Of a stretch of 64,000 nucleotides of DNA, positions 41,025 to 49,607 are shown in pieces. The DNA is from Amycolatopsis sp. cg9 (lineage in GTDB: Bacteria > Actinomycetota > Actinomycetes > Mycobacteriales > Pseudonocardiaceae), in assembly GCF_041346945.1 (NCBI RefSeq), contig NZ_CP166850.1:6494501-6558500 (forward strand), in the 5' to 3' direction. The translations under genes and the position numbers were made by a program. The notes below the pieces were generated by a model. That model did not search any database. It was not told the DNA's origin and was given only the letters and a program-made list of their open reading frames with translations. Position 1 is the stretch's first letter. Each line of letters starts with the position of its first letter.

Positions 41025-42194
41025 ATGCGTCGCTTGTGGACGGTCCTGCTGACCGTCGTCCTGCTGATCACCACCGCCGGGCCGGTGGACGCGGCCACGG
41101 ATCCGCCGCGCGGCCCGGACGGCGACGCGTTCTACACGCCGCCGAGCCCGCTGCCGGCCGGCGCGGACGGCGACGTCGTGTGGTGGCGGCCGCTGCCGGA
41201 CCGGTCCGGGGCGAAGGGCTACCTGGTGCTCTACCGGTCGAGGTCCGCGACGGACACCCCGATCGCGGTGTCCGGCCGGGTCCTGGTCCCGTCGGCCCCG
41301 TGGACCGGCGCCGGGCCGCGGCCGATCGTCTCGGTGGCCAGCGGCACGCGCGGCATCGGAGACCGCTGCGCGCCGTCGAAGTTCCAGCCGGACTACGAGA
41401 AACCGCTGTTCGTCGACGCGATGCTGAGCCGCGGCTGGGCGGTGGCGATCACCGACTACGAGGGCCTCGGCACCCCCGGCCGGCACACCTACGTCGTCGG
41501 CCGGTCCGAGGGCCACACGGTGATCGACGCGGCCCGCGCGGCCACCCGGCTGCCGGCCGCGGGCCTGGCGCCGGGCGGCCCGGTCGCGTTCTCCGGCTAC
41601 TCGCAGGGCGGCGGGGGCGCGGCCTGGGCGGGCGAGCTGGCGCCGTCGTACGCGCCCGAGCTGACCGTCGCGGGCATCACCGCCGGCGGCACACCCGCGG
41701 ACCTGGACGCGGTGGCGAAGAGCCTCGACGGCGGCATTGGGTTCGGCTTCCTGCTGCTCTCGGCGCTCGGCCTGGACGCGGCCTACCCCGAGCTGGACCT
41801 GCCCGCCTACCTCAACGACCGCGGCCGCACGCTGTACGCGACCCAGCAGGACGCCTGCGTCGACGCGGTGTTCGGCTACGCCTTCGGGCACATCGCCGAC
41901 TACACGACGGCGAACCCGCTGACCACGGCGAAGTGGCAGGCGCGGCTGGCCGAGAACGAGCTCGGCGCCCGGCCGCCGAAGGCCCCGGTCTTCCTGTTCC
42001 ACGGCTCCGCCGACGAGATCATCCCCTTGGCACAGGCGCAAACCCTGCGCCGCGGGTACTGCGCGGCGGGCGTCCCGGTCACGTGGGGCACCTACCTCGG
42101 CGAGCACGTGACGACGCTGGCGTTCTCGGCCGGCGACGTCGTGGGCTACCTGGCCGACCGGTTCGCGGGCAAGCCGCCGCGTTCCGACTGCTGA
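41025..42194 (+). CDS. Secreted lipase/esterase (LIP family alpha/beta hydrolase)
   Basis: The 389-residue protein has a signal peptide (about 1-24) and the secretory-lipase layout: GYSQGGGGAAWA (Ser near 189), Asp in FHGSADEIIP (about 328) and His in LGEHVTTLAF (about 363). The family includes triacylglycerol and acyl-ester hydrolases of actinomycetes. It begins 30 bp after the oxidase gene with GAGGAG before the ATG, so both are one operon; removal of the acyl group from a sterol ester followed by oxidation would be a sensible joint task. Confidence 0.85.
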   Translation: MRRLWTVLLTVVLLITTAGPVDAATDPPRGPDGDAFYTPPSPLPAGADGDVVWWRPLPDRSGAKGYLVLYRSRSATDTPIAVSGRVLVPSAPWTGAGPRPIVSVASGTRGIGDRCAPSKFQPDYEKPLFVDAMLSRGWAVAITDYEGLGTPGRHTYVVGRSEGHTVIDAARAATRLPAAGLAPGGPVAFSGYSQGGGGAAWAGELAPSYAPELTVAGITAGGTPADLDAVAKSLDGGIGFGFLLLSALGLDAAYPELDLPAYLNDRGRTLYATQQDACVDAVFGYAFGHIADYTTANPLTTAKWQARLAENELGARPPKAPVFLFHGSADEIIPLAQAQTLRRGYCAAGVPVTWGTYLGEHVTTLAFSAGDVVGYLADRFAGKPPRSDC

Positions 42195-42204
42195 GCCCGG
42201 TCGG

Positions 42205-42792
42205 TCAGGCCCGGCGGCGGACCAGCGGCAGGAAGACCTCGTCGACGATCTCGGCGAGCACGGCGTCGTCCACTGTGGTCAGCCCGCGGGTGAGGTATTC
42301 GTTGCGGAGCAGCACGAGCGCGACGGTGGCGACCCGCGGGTGCCGCGCTTCGGGGGGTGCTTCGCCGCGGGCGACGGCCTGGTCGAGGACCGTCAGCCAG
42401 GTGCTCGCGGCGCCTTCGGTGGCCTGCTCGTTCAGCCGTGCCAGTAGTTCCGGCTCGTCGCCGACGCCGGCCAGGAGGCCGCGGAGGATCCGGGCGGCGG
42501 GGGAGGACTGGCCGCAGTTGATCGCGCGCAGCAGCGTCAAGACGTCTTCGCGCAGGTCGCCTGTGTCGGGCGGGCTCAACCGGTCGCCGGCGAGGTGCCG
42601 GTAGGCGGCGACGCCGAGCGCGGCGCGGTTCGGCCAGCGGCGGTAGATCGCGTTCTTGTTGGTCCCCGCCCGCTGCGCCACGCGTTCCATGGTCAGCCCG
42701 GCGTAGCCCGCCTCGGCGAGCTCGTCCGCCGCGGCGCGCAGGATCGCGTCTTCGAGCTCCGTGCCGCGGCGCCGGGTCTTCACTTCGGCCAT
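42205..42792 (-). CDS. TetR-family regulator of the TIM-barrel gene
   Basis: The 195-residue protein starts at the ATG complementary to 42790-42792. HTH: ILRAAADELAEAGYAGLTM, ERVAQRAGTNKNAIYRRWPNR (about 17-60), then a TetR_C ligand domain. It is divergent from the TIM-barrel gene; a 20-bp perfect palindrome between the two is the operator candidate, plus a related GGTACCGACCGTACC at 42794-42808 directly in front of its own start. Confidence 0.9.
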   Translation of the reverse strand: MAEVKTRRRGTELEDAILRAAADELAEAGYAGLTMERVAQRAGTNKNAIYRRWPNRAALGVAAYRHLAGDRLSPPDTGDLREDVLTLLRAINCGQSSPAARILRGLLAGVGDEPELLARLNEQATEGAASTWLTVLDQAVARGEAPPEARHPRVATVALVLLRNEYLTRGLTTVDDAVLAEIVDEVFLPLVRRRA

Positions 42793-42818
42793 GGGTACCG
42801 ACCGTACCGCAGCTATAA

Positions 42819-42838
42819 GGTACGGTACGTACCGTACC
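42819..42838. promoter_or_regulatory. 20-bp perfect palindromic TetR operator
   Basis: The left arm is GGTACGGTAC and the right arm its exact complement. It lies 20 bp upstream of the TIM-barrel start and 26 bp upstream of the TetR start. TATAAGG at 42814-42820 overlaps its edge and may be a -10 box. Confidence 0.8.
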
Positions 42839-42858
42839 CAAACTGGAGGACCCGCGAC

Positions 42859-43860
42859 ATGCGAGCCAAGGGCATCGGCTACGACACCGGCTTCGAGCGC
42901 GGCGGGCGGTTCAACCGCCCCTTCGACCCGGACCTGGTCCGCCGCGAGCTGGCGGTCATCCGCCACGACCTGCACTGCACGGCCGTCCGGCTGATCGGCA
43001 CCGACCTCGACCGGATCGACTTCGCCGCCCGTGAGGCGGCCGCGCTGGGGCTGGAGGTGTGGTTCTCGCCGTTCCCCTGGGACCGCCGGCCGGAGGAGAT
43101 CCTCGACCAGTTCGCCGACGGCGCGGCCCGGGCCGAACGGCTGCGCGAAGGGGGTGCCGAGGTCGTGTTCGTCACCGGCGCCGAACTGAGCCTGTTCAAC
43201 CACGGCTTCCTCCCCGGCGACGGCATCGAGGAACGCCTGGCGAACCTCCTCGCCGACCGGGCGCTCATCGCGGACCTCCCGGCGCGCGTCAACGACTTCC
43301 TCGCCCGCGCGGCCGAGGTGGTCCGCGCCCGCTTCGGCGGTCGGATCACGTACGCGTCGGTGCCCTTGGAGCGGGTGGACTGGACGCCGTTCGACATCGT
43401 CTCGGTCGACGCGCACCGCTCGAAGGAGGTGGCGCACCAGTACCGCGACGGCATCCGCACGCTGGTGGCCTCGGGCAAACCGGTGGCGATCACGGAGTTC
43501 GGCGTGACCCCGTACCGCGGCGCGGCCGACCTGGGCGCCCGCTGCGGCGAGATCGTCGAGTACGAGGGGGAGGTCCCGGTCCGGCTGAAGGGCGCGTACG
43601 TCCGCGACGAGGAGGAGCAGGCCAGGTACTTCCGCGAGCTGCTGGCGGTGTTCAGCGCGGAAGGCGTCGACGCGGCTTTCGCGTGCACGTTCGCCTGCTA
43701 CGGCCTGGTGCACCGCCCGGACCCGGCCGAGGACCTGGACATGGCGAGCTGGGGCGTGGTGAAGGTGCTGGAGAACGGAACCGGCGAAACGTACCCGGAC
43801 GTGCCGTGGGAACCGAAAGCGGCGTTCGGCGCGCTGGCGGAGTGCTACGCCGGGCCCTGA
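42859..43860 (+). CDS. TIM-barrel protein resembling clan GH-A glycosidases (often annotated abortive infection protein)
   Basis: The 333-residue protein opens with MRAKGIGYDTGFERGG and alternates strands and helices like a (beta/alpha)8 barrel. Two Glu stand where clan GH-A retaining glycosidases have them: VTGAELSLF (near residue 109, after strand 4) and AITEFGVTPY (near 213, after strand 7), with EVWFSPFPWD earlier. Relatives in actinomycete genomes are often named abortive infection protein, for which I see no basis in the sequence. No signal peptide. TGGAGG precedes the ATG. Intracellular glycoside hydrolysis under TetR control is the inference; substrate unknown. Confidence 0.65.
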   Translation: MRAKGIGYDTGFERGGRFNRPFDPDLVRRELAVIRHDLHCTAVRLIGTDLDRIDFAAREAAALGLEVWFSPFPWDRRPEEILDQFADGAARAERLREGGAEVVFVTGAELSLFNHGFLPGDGIEERLANLLADRALIADLPARVNDFLARAAEVVRARFGGRITYASVPLERVDWTPFDIVSVDAHRSKEVAHQYRDGIRTLVASGKPVAITEFGVTPYRGAADLGARCGEIVEYEGEVPVRLKGAYVRDEEEQARYFRELLAVFSAEGVDAAFACTFACYGLVHRPDPAEDLDMASWGVVKVLENGTGETYPDVPWEPKAAFGALAECYAGP

Positions 43861-43863
43861 GCG

Positions 43864-43942
43864 CCCCAATGTGGCGTTGGGTGCGTCTGACGCACCGAAC
43901 GCCACATTGGGTGCGTCCAACGCACCGAACGCCACATTGGGG
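43864..43942. repeat. Three-copy 22-bp intergenic repeat forming a large hairpin
   Basis: The unit GCACCGAACGCCACATTGGG occurs twice directly (43891-43911 and 43922-43942 region) and once inverted (43864-43886, one mismatch). The outer copies can form a 23-bp stem. It fills the gap between two convergent genes and probably ends transcription in both directions. The repetitive, non-coding nature suggests a genome-wide repeat family. Confidence 0.75.
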
Positions 43943-43945
43943 TGC

Positions 43946-46759
43946 TTATGGAGCCCAGGGCGCCGCGACGGTCCAGCTGCTGTCCGCCGTCAGCGTCTGC
44001 GGGCGGTCCGAGCCCGTGCCGCCGCCCGAGGCGATGTAGACCGCCGAGTCGAAGTGGCGCAGGAACGCGCCCGGGATGTTCAGCGACTCGAACGTCACGC
44101 CGGTGCCGCTCAGGCCCGGCCGGCTGCAGAACGTCGCGTCCGCGCGCATCAGCGCCGAGCCGTCGTCCGGGGAGTTCCGGACGCGGCCGTCCTGGTGGCG
44201 CAGGAACTGGCCCGGGTAGTTCACCGACTCGAACGAGTAGCACGACGACTCGCCCAGCCCGCGCCGCACCGTGTACGTCGCGTCCTGCTTCAGCAGCGCG
44301 CTGCTGCCGCTGGTCACCACCGCCGTGTAGGCGAGGCCGCCCGAATGGCGCAGGTAGCGGTCGGTGTAGCCCCACGTCGTCACCCGCAGCGACTGGCGCG
44401 CGTTCACCGCCAGGGCTACCGAGCTGCGCCACAACGCCGGCGCCGAGACGTCCCACGTCGCGTCGGCCGCGAAGCTCGTCGCGGTGTCCCACGGGTTCGG
44501 TCCCCCGCTGAGGGCCAGGTACACGGTTTCGTTGTAGTGCCGCAAGAACCGGCCGGGGAGGTTCAGCGACTCGAACGACGTGCCGCCGGCGGCGAGACCC
44601 GGCCGGGAGCACCAGGTGGCGTCCGCGCCGAACGAGCCGCCCGTGTCGCTGTCGATGCGGACGCGGTTGTCCGCGTGGCGCAGGAACTTCCCGGGGAAGT
44701 TGACCGACTCGAACGAGAAGCAGCGCGAGTCCGCCAGCCCCGCGACCGTGCGGAACGCGGCGTCCTGGCGGGCCCCGTCCGCGCTGCCGGTGGTCAGGAC
44801 GTCCGTGCGGGCGAACGAATCCGCGTGCCGCAGGTACCGGTCGGTGTACCCGGGGGTGGTCACCCGGAACGACCGGACGTGCCCGAGCGTCAGCGGCGCG
44901 GCCGCGTTCAGGTTCCTGGACGCGGCGATCAGGTCGGTGTGCGCCGCGCGGACGCGGGCGGTGTCGACCTTCTGCACCCGCCGGTCGTACGTCAGCAGCC
45001 CGTTGTACTCGCCTTCGACGTCGGTGATCTCCGTGTACACGAACGCCGACAGGCCCTTGGTGGTCATCAGCTGCCGCGCGTCCCGGACCATGCCCGTGTA
45101 GCGGTCGTTCAGCTGCGCCGCGCTCGACATCTGCTCGTAGGCGAAGAAGTTGCCGGTGGGGCTGTACTCGTGGCCGGGGTTGCGCAGGCCGAGGCCGCCG
45201 AACTCGCCGAGCACCGACACGCGGGTGCCGGACGGCCGCGGGGCGTCCGGTCCGGTGTAGACGTGCCAGTCGATGATGTCGCCGGTGCCCGGGTCACCCT
45301 TCGACGCGCAGCAGTTGAACCCGCTGTGCGCGTTCACCAGCCGGGTCGGGTCGTAGTTCTTGATGCTGGTCGTGACGCGCTTGGTCTCGTCGAGGTTCCA
45401 CTCGCCCCAGCCTTCGTTGAACGGCACGTACGTGACGACGGCGGGGGAGAAGCGGTGCTCGTCGACGATCTCGCGCGCTTCGGTCTCGAACTCGGCGATC
45501 TGCGCGGGTGTCCGGCTGCTGTCCGCCGTCGGTGTCGACGGGATGTCCTGCCACACCAGCAGTCCCAGCCGGTCGGCCCAGTAGTACCAGCGCGCCGGCT
45601 CGACCTTGATGTGCTTGCGTACCATGGTGAAGCCGAGTTCCTTGTGCTTCTGCAGGTCCGAAGCCAGCGCCGCGTCGGTCGGCGCGGTGTACAGGCCGTC
45701 CGGCCAGAACCCCTGGTCCAGCGTGCCGGCCTGGAACACGAACTCGCCGTTGAGCGTCGGCCGCAGCACGCCGTTCACGTTCTTCGTGCCCACCTCGCGC
45801 ATGCCGAAGTAGCTGACCACCTGGTCGACCGTCGTGCCCGAGGCGTTGCGCAGCGAGACCCGCAGGTCGTAGAGGAACGGGTCGTCGGGCGACCACCGCC
45901 GCGCGTTCGGCACCGGCACCGAGAACTCCGTGAAGCCGCCGGTCGCGCTGCCGACGACGGCGCCGCCGGTCATCGACTCGGCGAGCACGGAGTAGCCGCT
46001 GACGTTCCCGCGGCCGAACACCCGCACGCGGGCGGTGTTGTTCGCGAGGTTCGGGTAGATGTCGACCGAAAAGATCGACGACGGCGCCGTCGGCTCGAGC
46101 CAGACGGTCTGCCAGATCCCCGAAGTGGGCGTGTAGAAGATGTTCGACGGCGTGGTGGCCTGCTTGCCGACCGGCTGCTTCTCGCCGCGGCCGTCGGTCG
46201 GGTCGTAGACGCGCACGACGATTTCGTTGGTGCCGCCGGTGAGCCGCGCGGTGATGTCGGCTTCGAACCGGTCGTAGCCGCCCTTGTGCGAAGCGACCTG
46301 GACCCCGTTGACCCAGACGGTCGCTTCGTAGTCGACGGCGCCGAAGTGCAGCTGCACGTTCCGGCCGGCCCAGGCCGCCGGCACGGTGAAGGTGCGGCGG
46401 TAGAACATCAGGTCGCGGTTGTCGTTGCGCATGATGCCCGACAGGGCCGACTCGACGGGGTAGGGCACCAGGATGCGTTCGGGCAGCGTCTGCCCGAGCG
46501 GGGGCGCGGCGTAGCGGTCGACGCTGCCGCCCGCGCCGGTGGCGGGGTTGAGGAACTCCCATTCGCCGTTGAGGGACTGCCAGTCGGGCCGCTGCATCTG
46601 CGGCCGCGGGTATTCGGGCAGCGGGTTCGTGGTGCTGACCTCGGACGTCCACGGCGTGGACAGCGGCGGGGGTTTGGGGGTGACGGCGGCGTTCGCGGCG
46701 GGTGGCGCCACGACGAACGGGGACAGCAGCGCGAGGACCAGGGCGGCGAAGCGGCGCAT
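43946..46759 (-). CDS. Secreted GH2-family hydrolase with two AbfB (CBM42) domains
   Basis: The 937-residue protein has a signal peptide (about 1-25), the GH2 sugar-binding jelly roll (about 45-215), Ig-like domain (about 220-320) and TIM barrel (about 325-600). Catalytic residues: acid/base Glu in PFNEGWGEWN (about 445) and nucleophile Glu in VLGEFGGLG (about 510). Two AbfB beta-trefoils follow (about 635-780 and 800-937) with repeated ESVNFPGKFLRH, ESLNLPGRFLRH, ESVNYPGQFLRH and ESLNIPGAFLRH. AbfB modules bind arabinofuranose side chains. A beta-galactosidase or beta-glucuronidase-like activity on arabinogalactan or arabinoxylan is likely. Confidence 0.87.
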   Translation of the reverse strand: MRRFAALVLALLSPFVVAPPAANAAVTPKPPPLSTPWTSEVSTTNPLPEYPRPQMQRPDWQSLNGEWEFLNPATGAGGSVDRYAAPPLGQTLPERILVPYPVESALSGIMRNDNRDLMFYRRTFTVPAAWAGRNVQLHFGAVDYEATVWVNGVQVASHKGGYDRFEADITARLTGGTNEIVVRVYDPTDGRGEKQPVGKQATTPSNIFYTPTSGIWQTVWLEPTAPSSIFSVDIYPNLANNTARVRVFGRGNVSGYSVLAESMTGGAVVGSATGGFTEFSVPVPNARRWSPDDPFLYDLRVSLRNASGTTVDQVVSYFGMREVGTKNVNGVLRPTLNGEFVFQAGTLDQGFWPDGLYTAPTDAALASDLQKHKELGFTMVRKHIKVEPARWYYWADRLGLLVWQDIPSTPTADSSRTPAQIAEFETEAREIVDEHRFSPAVVTYVPFNEGWGEWNLDETKRVTTSIKNYDPTRLVNAHSGFNCCASKGDPGTGDIIDWHVYTGPDAPRPSGTRVSVLGEFGGLGLRNPGHEYSPTGNFFAYEQMSSAAQLNDRYTGMVRDARQLMTTKGLSAFVYTEITDVEGEYNGLLTYDRRVQKVDTARVRAAHTDLIAASRNLNAAAPLTLGHVRSFRVTTPGYTDRYLRHADSFARTDVLTTGSADGARQDAAFRTVAGLADSRCFSFESVNFPGKFLRHADNRVRIDSDTGGSFGADATWCSRPGLAAGGTSFESLNLPGRFLRHYNETVYLALSGGPNPWDTATSFAADATWDVSAPALWRSSVALAVNARQSLRVTTWGYTDRYLRHSGGLAYTAVVTSGSSALLKQDATYTVRRGLGESSCYSFESVNYPGQFLRHQDGRVRNSPDDGSALMRADATFCSRPGLSGTGVTFESLNIPGAFLRHFDSAVYIASGGGTGSDRPQTLTADSSWTVAAPWAP

Positions 46760-47058
46760 CGAACTCCTCCGGGGACGCGCACGGAACCGCGCACCGGCCT
46801 GGCGGGGACGGCGGAGCACTCCGGGCGGGGCGGGCACGTCGAGCCCGGAGCACTACCGCGGGCTCGGCGAATCGAACGTAACACGGAACACGGACAAACG
46901 GAATGACGCAGAAAACACCAGACAATCAACACCAGACCACGCGAACACCAGGTCCACGCGCGAGCCGCCCACGCGGTTGCACCTCACCCTCGGTGTGCGT
47001 CCGATAGCAGCAGGCAACTACGCTGTTCGGAGCATTCGCGCACCGGAGGAGGTCCGGG
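46760..47058. other. Intergenic region between divergent GH2 and PAP2 genes
   Basis: This is the longest gap without a gene. It contains a CTCCTC ribosome site for GH2 (minus strand), GGAGGAGG for PAP2 (47044-47051), and an A/C-rich stretch (46875-46970) that is less G+C-rich than its surroundings and probably holds both promoters. Short direct copies of ACACGGA occur at 46880-46895. No clear palindrome or small ORF was seen. Confidence 0.5.
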
Positions 47059-47910
47059 GTGGTTCCCGCCCGTCGCTGGCTGGTCGTCGCGGCCGTGTGC
47101 GCCGTCGTCCTGGCCGCGGTCTACTTCCTCGCCGTCTGGACGGGGCCCGGCCAGGAGCTGGAGAACGCCGCCCTGCGCGGAGCCGACGAAGCCGCCGCGC
47201 GGGACCAGGCGGTCGCCGACGCGAGCCTGAGCCGGATCACCCTGGTTTCGCTGGCCGCCGCGGTGGTCGTGGTCGCGCTGGTCGGCCTGCTGCGCCGCCG
47301 CCGGGACCTCGCCTTCGCGGCGGTCGGCGTGATCGTCGCCGGTCAGCTCGTGACGCAGGTGCTCAAGCGGTTCGTGCTGCCCCGGCCGGGCCTCGTCGAG
47401 GTGACCGGGCACTACGCCGGCAACAGCCTGCCGAGCGGGCACACGACGATCGCCATGACCGTGCTGTTCGCCGCCCTGCTCGTGGTGCCCTACCGCTGGC
47501 GCGGAGTGACGCTCTTCTTCCTGCTCTCCTGGGCGGTCGGCATCGGCGCGTACACGGTGACGGCGAAGTGGCACCGGCTCTCCGACACGCTCGCCGCGGA
47601 CGCGATCGCCCTCGCGCTCGCCTGCCTGGCGTCGTGGTGGCTCGCCCGGCGCGGGGCCGTGCGCCGCCACGACGGGCCGCGCCGGCTCCCGCGGGTGCTC
47701 GTCGTGACCGTCGCCGCCCTCGGGGCCGTGGTGTTCCTGGGCCTCGGCACCGTCCTCATCGGAGCGTCGCTGGCGGGCGGCGGGTACGCGGAAACGGTGC
47801 GGGACAACGCCTGGGTCGTCTACCTGGCCGCGAATTCGTTCGCCTCCTTCGGATCCGTCGCCGCGGCACTGGTGTTCCTGGCGACCTGGCGACGGCTGGA
47901 GATCGCGTGA
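47059..47910 (+). CDS. PAP2-family membrane phosphatase
   Basis: The 283-residue protein has about seven membrane helices and the three phosphatidic-acid-phosphatase motifs: KRFVLPRP (about 112-119), PSGH (about 134-137) and KWHRLSDTLAAD (about 171-182), where the second and third His are catalytic. The substrate is probably undecaprenyl or phosphatidyl phosphate at the outer face of the membrane. GTG start with GGAGGAGG upstream; it overlaps the YdcF gene by GTGA. Confidence 0.88.
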   Translation: MVPARRWLVVAAVCAVVLAAVYFLAVWTGPGQELENAALRGADEAAARDQAVADASLSRITLVSLAAAVVVVALVGLLRRRRDLAFAAVGVIVAGQLVTQVLKRFVLPRPGLVEVTGHYAGNSLPSGHTTIAMTVLFAALLVVPYRWRGVTLFFLLSWAVGIGAYTVTAKWHRLSDTLAADAIALALACLASWWLARRGAVRRHDGPRRLPRVLVVTVAALGAVVFLGLGTVLIGASLAGGGYAETVRDNAWVVYLAANSFASFGSVAAALVFLATWRRLEIA

Positions 47911-48917
47911 ACCCGGCCCTGCTCCCGCTCGCCGCGGCCGTCTTCTGCTTCGCCGTCTTCCTGGTCAGCTTCCTGCTCGACCGCCGCAAGCTGCGCAACG
48001 GCTTCTACCTGTTCTTCGCGCTGGCGTTCTTCGGTCTCACCCTGCTCGCGCTGCTGGCGTCGATCTCGCCGGAGGCCGCGGCCTTCGTCGCGCTCGGGCT
48101 GGTCGCCTTGATCCCGCTCACCATCGTCGTGCTGGCGGTGTTCCTGATCGGCAACGGCGTCACGATGCTGCGCCGCGAAGGCCGCCGCCCGGCCAACCTG
48201 CTGTCGCTGGCCGCCGGCGTCGGCATCGTGGCGCTCATCGTCTTCGACTTCGTGGTCGGGCAGCTGGGCTGGCCGCCGCTGGAAGCGGTCCGCGACAGCG
48301 TCGACGGCATCGTCGCCTACCTGTCGTTCCTCTTCGCCTGCTTCCTGCTGTACTCGCTGGTGTACGGGCGGATCCGCACCCGCCGCCCGCTGGACTTCGT
48401 GGTGGTGCTCGGATCCGGCCTGCTCGGCGGCAGGAACGTCCCGCCCCTGCTGGCCGCCCGCCTCGACCGCGGGCGCCGGGTGCTGGCCGCCGAAGACCGC
48501 AAGGGCCGCGAGCCGCTGCTGGTCACCTCCGGCGGGCAAGGGCCGGGCGAAGACCTGCCGGAGTCGCACGCGATGGCGGACTACCTCGCCGGCCGTGGCG
48601 TACCGCGCGAGCGGATCGTGCTCGAAGACCGTTCGCGGACGACGCGGGAGAACCTGGCGTTCAGCGCCGGCCTCATGCGGGACCGGCGGCCGGACTACCG
48701 CTGCGTCGTCGTCACCAACAACTTCCACGTCCTGCGCGCGGCCCTGCTCGCCCGCAAGACCAAGGTGAACGGCCAGGTCATCGGCGCGCCGACGGCGTGG
48801 TACTTCTGGCCGAGCGCGACGCTGCGCGAGTTCGCGGCCATCATCGTGGACCACAAGGTCCTCAACGGCGTCGTCTGCGCGGTGATCGTCCTGGCGAGCG
48901 TGCTGAAAGCGGTGTAG
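47907..48917 (+). CDS. YdcF/ElyC-type DUF218 membrane protein
   Basis: The 336-residue protein has four or five N-terminal membrane helices (about 3-155) followed by a DUF218 domain: VVVLGSGLLGG, LLVTSGGQGPGEDLPESHAMADYL, RIVLEDRSRTTRENLAFS and CVVVTNNFHVLRA. Members with this topology are linked to cell-envelope and lipid-carrier homeostasis (ElyC, SanA). It follows PAP2 with a GTGA overlap, so both may act on lipid-linked intermediates. Confidence 0.87.
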   Translation: MNPALLPLAAAVFCFAVFLVSFLLDRRKLRNGFYLFFALAFFGLTLLALLASISPEAAAFVALGLVALIPLTIVVLAVFLIGNGVTMLRREGRRPANLLSLAAGVGIVALIVFDFVVGQLGWPPLEAVRDSVDGIVAYLSFLFACFLLYSLVYGRIRTRRPLDFVVVLGSGLLGGRNVPPLLAARLDRGRRVLAAEDRKGREPLLVTSGGQGPGEDLPESHAMADYLAGRGVPRERIVLEDRSRTTRENLAFSAGLMRDRRPDYRCVVVTNNFHVLRAALLARKTKVNGQVIGAPTAWYFWPSATLREFAAIIVDHKVLNGVVCAVIVLASVLKAV

Positions 48918-48947
48918 CCGCTATGATCCGACCAGCGTCGTCGGGGG

Positions 48948-49607
48948 ATGGGGAGCACGTTGTCGTTCCAGTACTACCTGTACGTCAGTGACAGCAAGGT
49001 GGACATGCTGCTCGCGCAGATGGCCCCGGGCTTCACGCGCAAGCGCACCACCGAGGTGAGCGTGAACCTGAAGCTCTTCGGGGGCAAGCAGTCCTCGGAG
49101 GCGCCGGCGGGCGGTGAGCGCACGGCGAAGCTGCAGCGGGTGGTCCGCTACCTGGAGGAGCACGGCGACCTCGGCACGGTCGACGAGCCCGGCCAGTTCT
49201 TCTGGGGACTGCTGCCGATGAGCTGGGGACCGTTCCCCGCCGAGCCGACGCTCGCGTACTTCGGCGGGAGCACCGGGCGGACCGTCGTCGGGCTCGGCGG
49301 CTCCGGGCACCACATCCTCGGCGGCGGCCCCGCGCCCGCCGGCGTGCCCCGGTCGGTGCTGCCGTCGATGCTCGCCGGGCTGCGCAGCGACCCGGAGATC
49401 GGCGCCCTGACCGAAGCGATCAAGCACGAGGAGGACGGCGCGCACAAGGGTGCGCTGGCCGCGGTGCAGCGCGCCAACGAGGCCATGCCGGGGCCGGACC
49501 AGAACCTCGAGTTCGTCGCCAAGCGGCTGCTGACCGGGCCCAGTCCCACCGACGGCGGCGTGACCGTCGTGCTCGGCACCCCGCTGTACGTGGCGCAGGT
49601 GGACTAG
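48948..49607 (+). CDS. Conserved actinobacterial protein, kinase-operon partner
   Basis: The 219-residue protein begins MGSTLSFQYYLYVSDSKVDM; I think it belongs to an uncharacterised family (DUF7019-like) but cannot check. The start may instead be TTG 48960, which has GGGGAG upstream. No membrane helix or enzyme motif is visible; residues about 30-65 are basic, 150-185 helical. Its stop codon is immediately followed by the ATG of the kinase gene, so the two are a translationally linked pair and this protein is a candidate substrate or sensor. Confidence 0.7.
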   Translation: MGSTLSFQYYLYVSDSKVDMLLAQMAPGFTRKRTTEVSVNLKLFGGKQSSEAPAGGERTAKLQRVVRYLEEHGDLGTVDEPGQFFWGLLPMSWGPFPAEPTLAYFGGSTGRTVVGLGGSGHHILGGGPAPAGVPRSVLPSMLAGLRSDPEIGALTEAIKHEEDGAHKGALAAVQRANEAMPGPDQNLEFVAKRLLTGPSPTDGGVTVVLGTPLYVAQVD

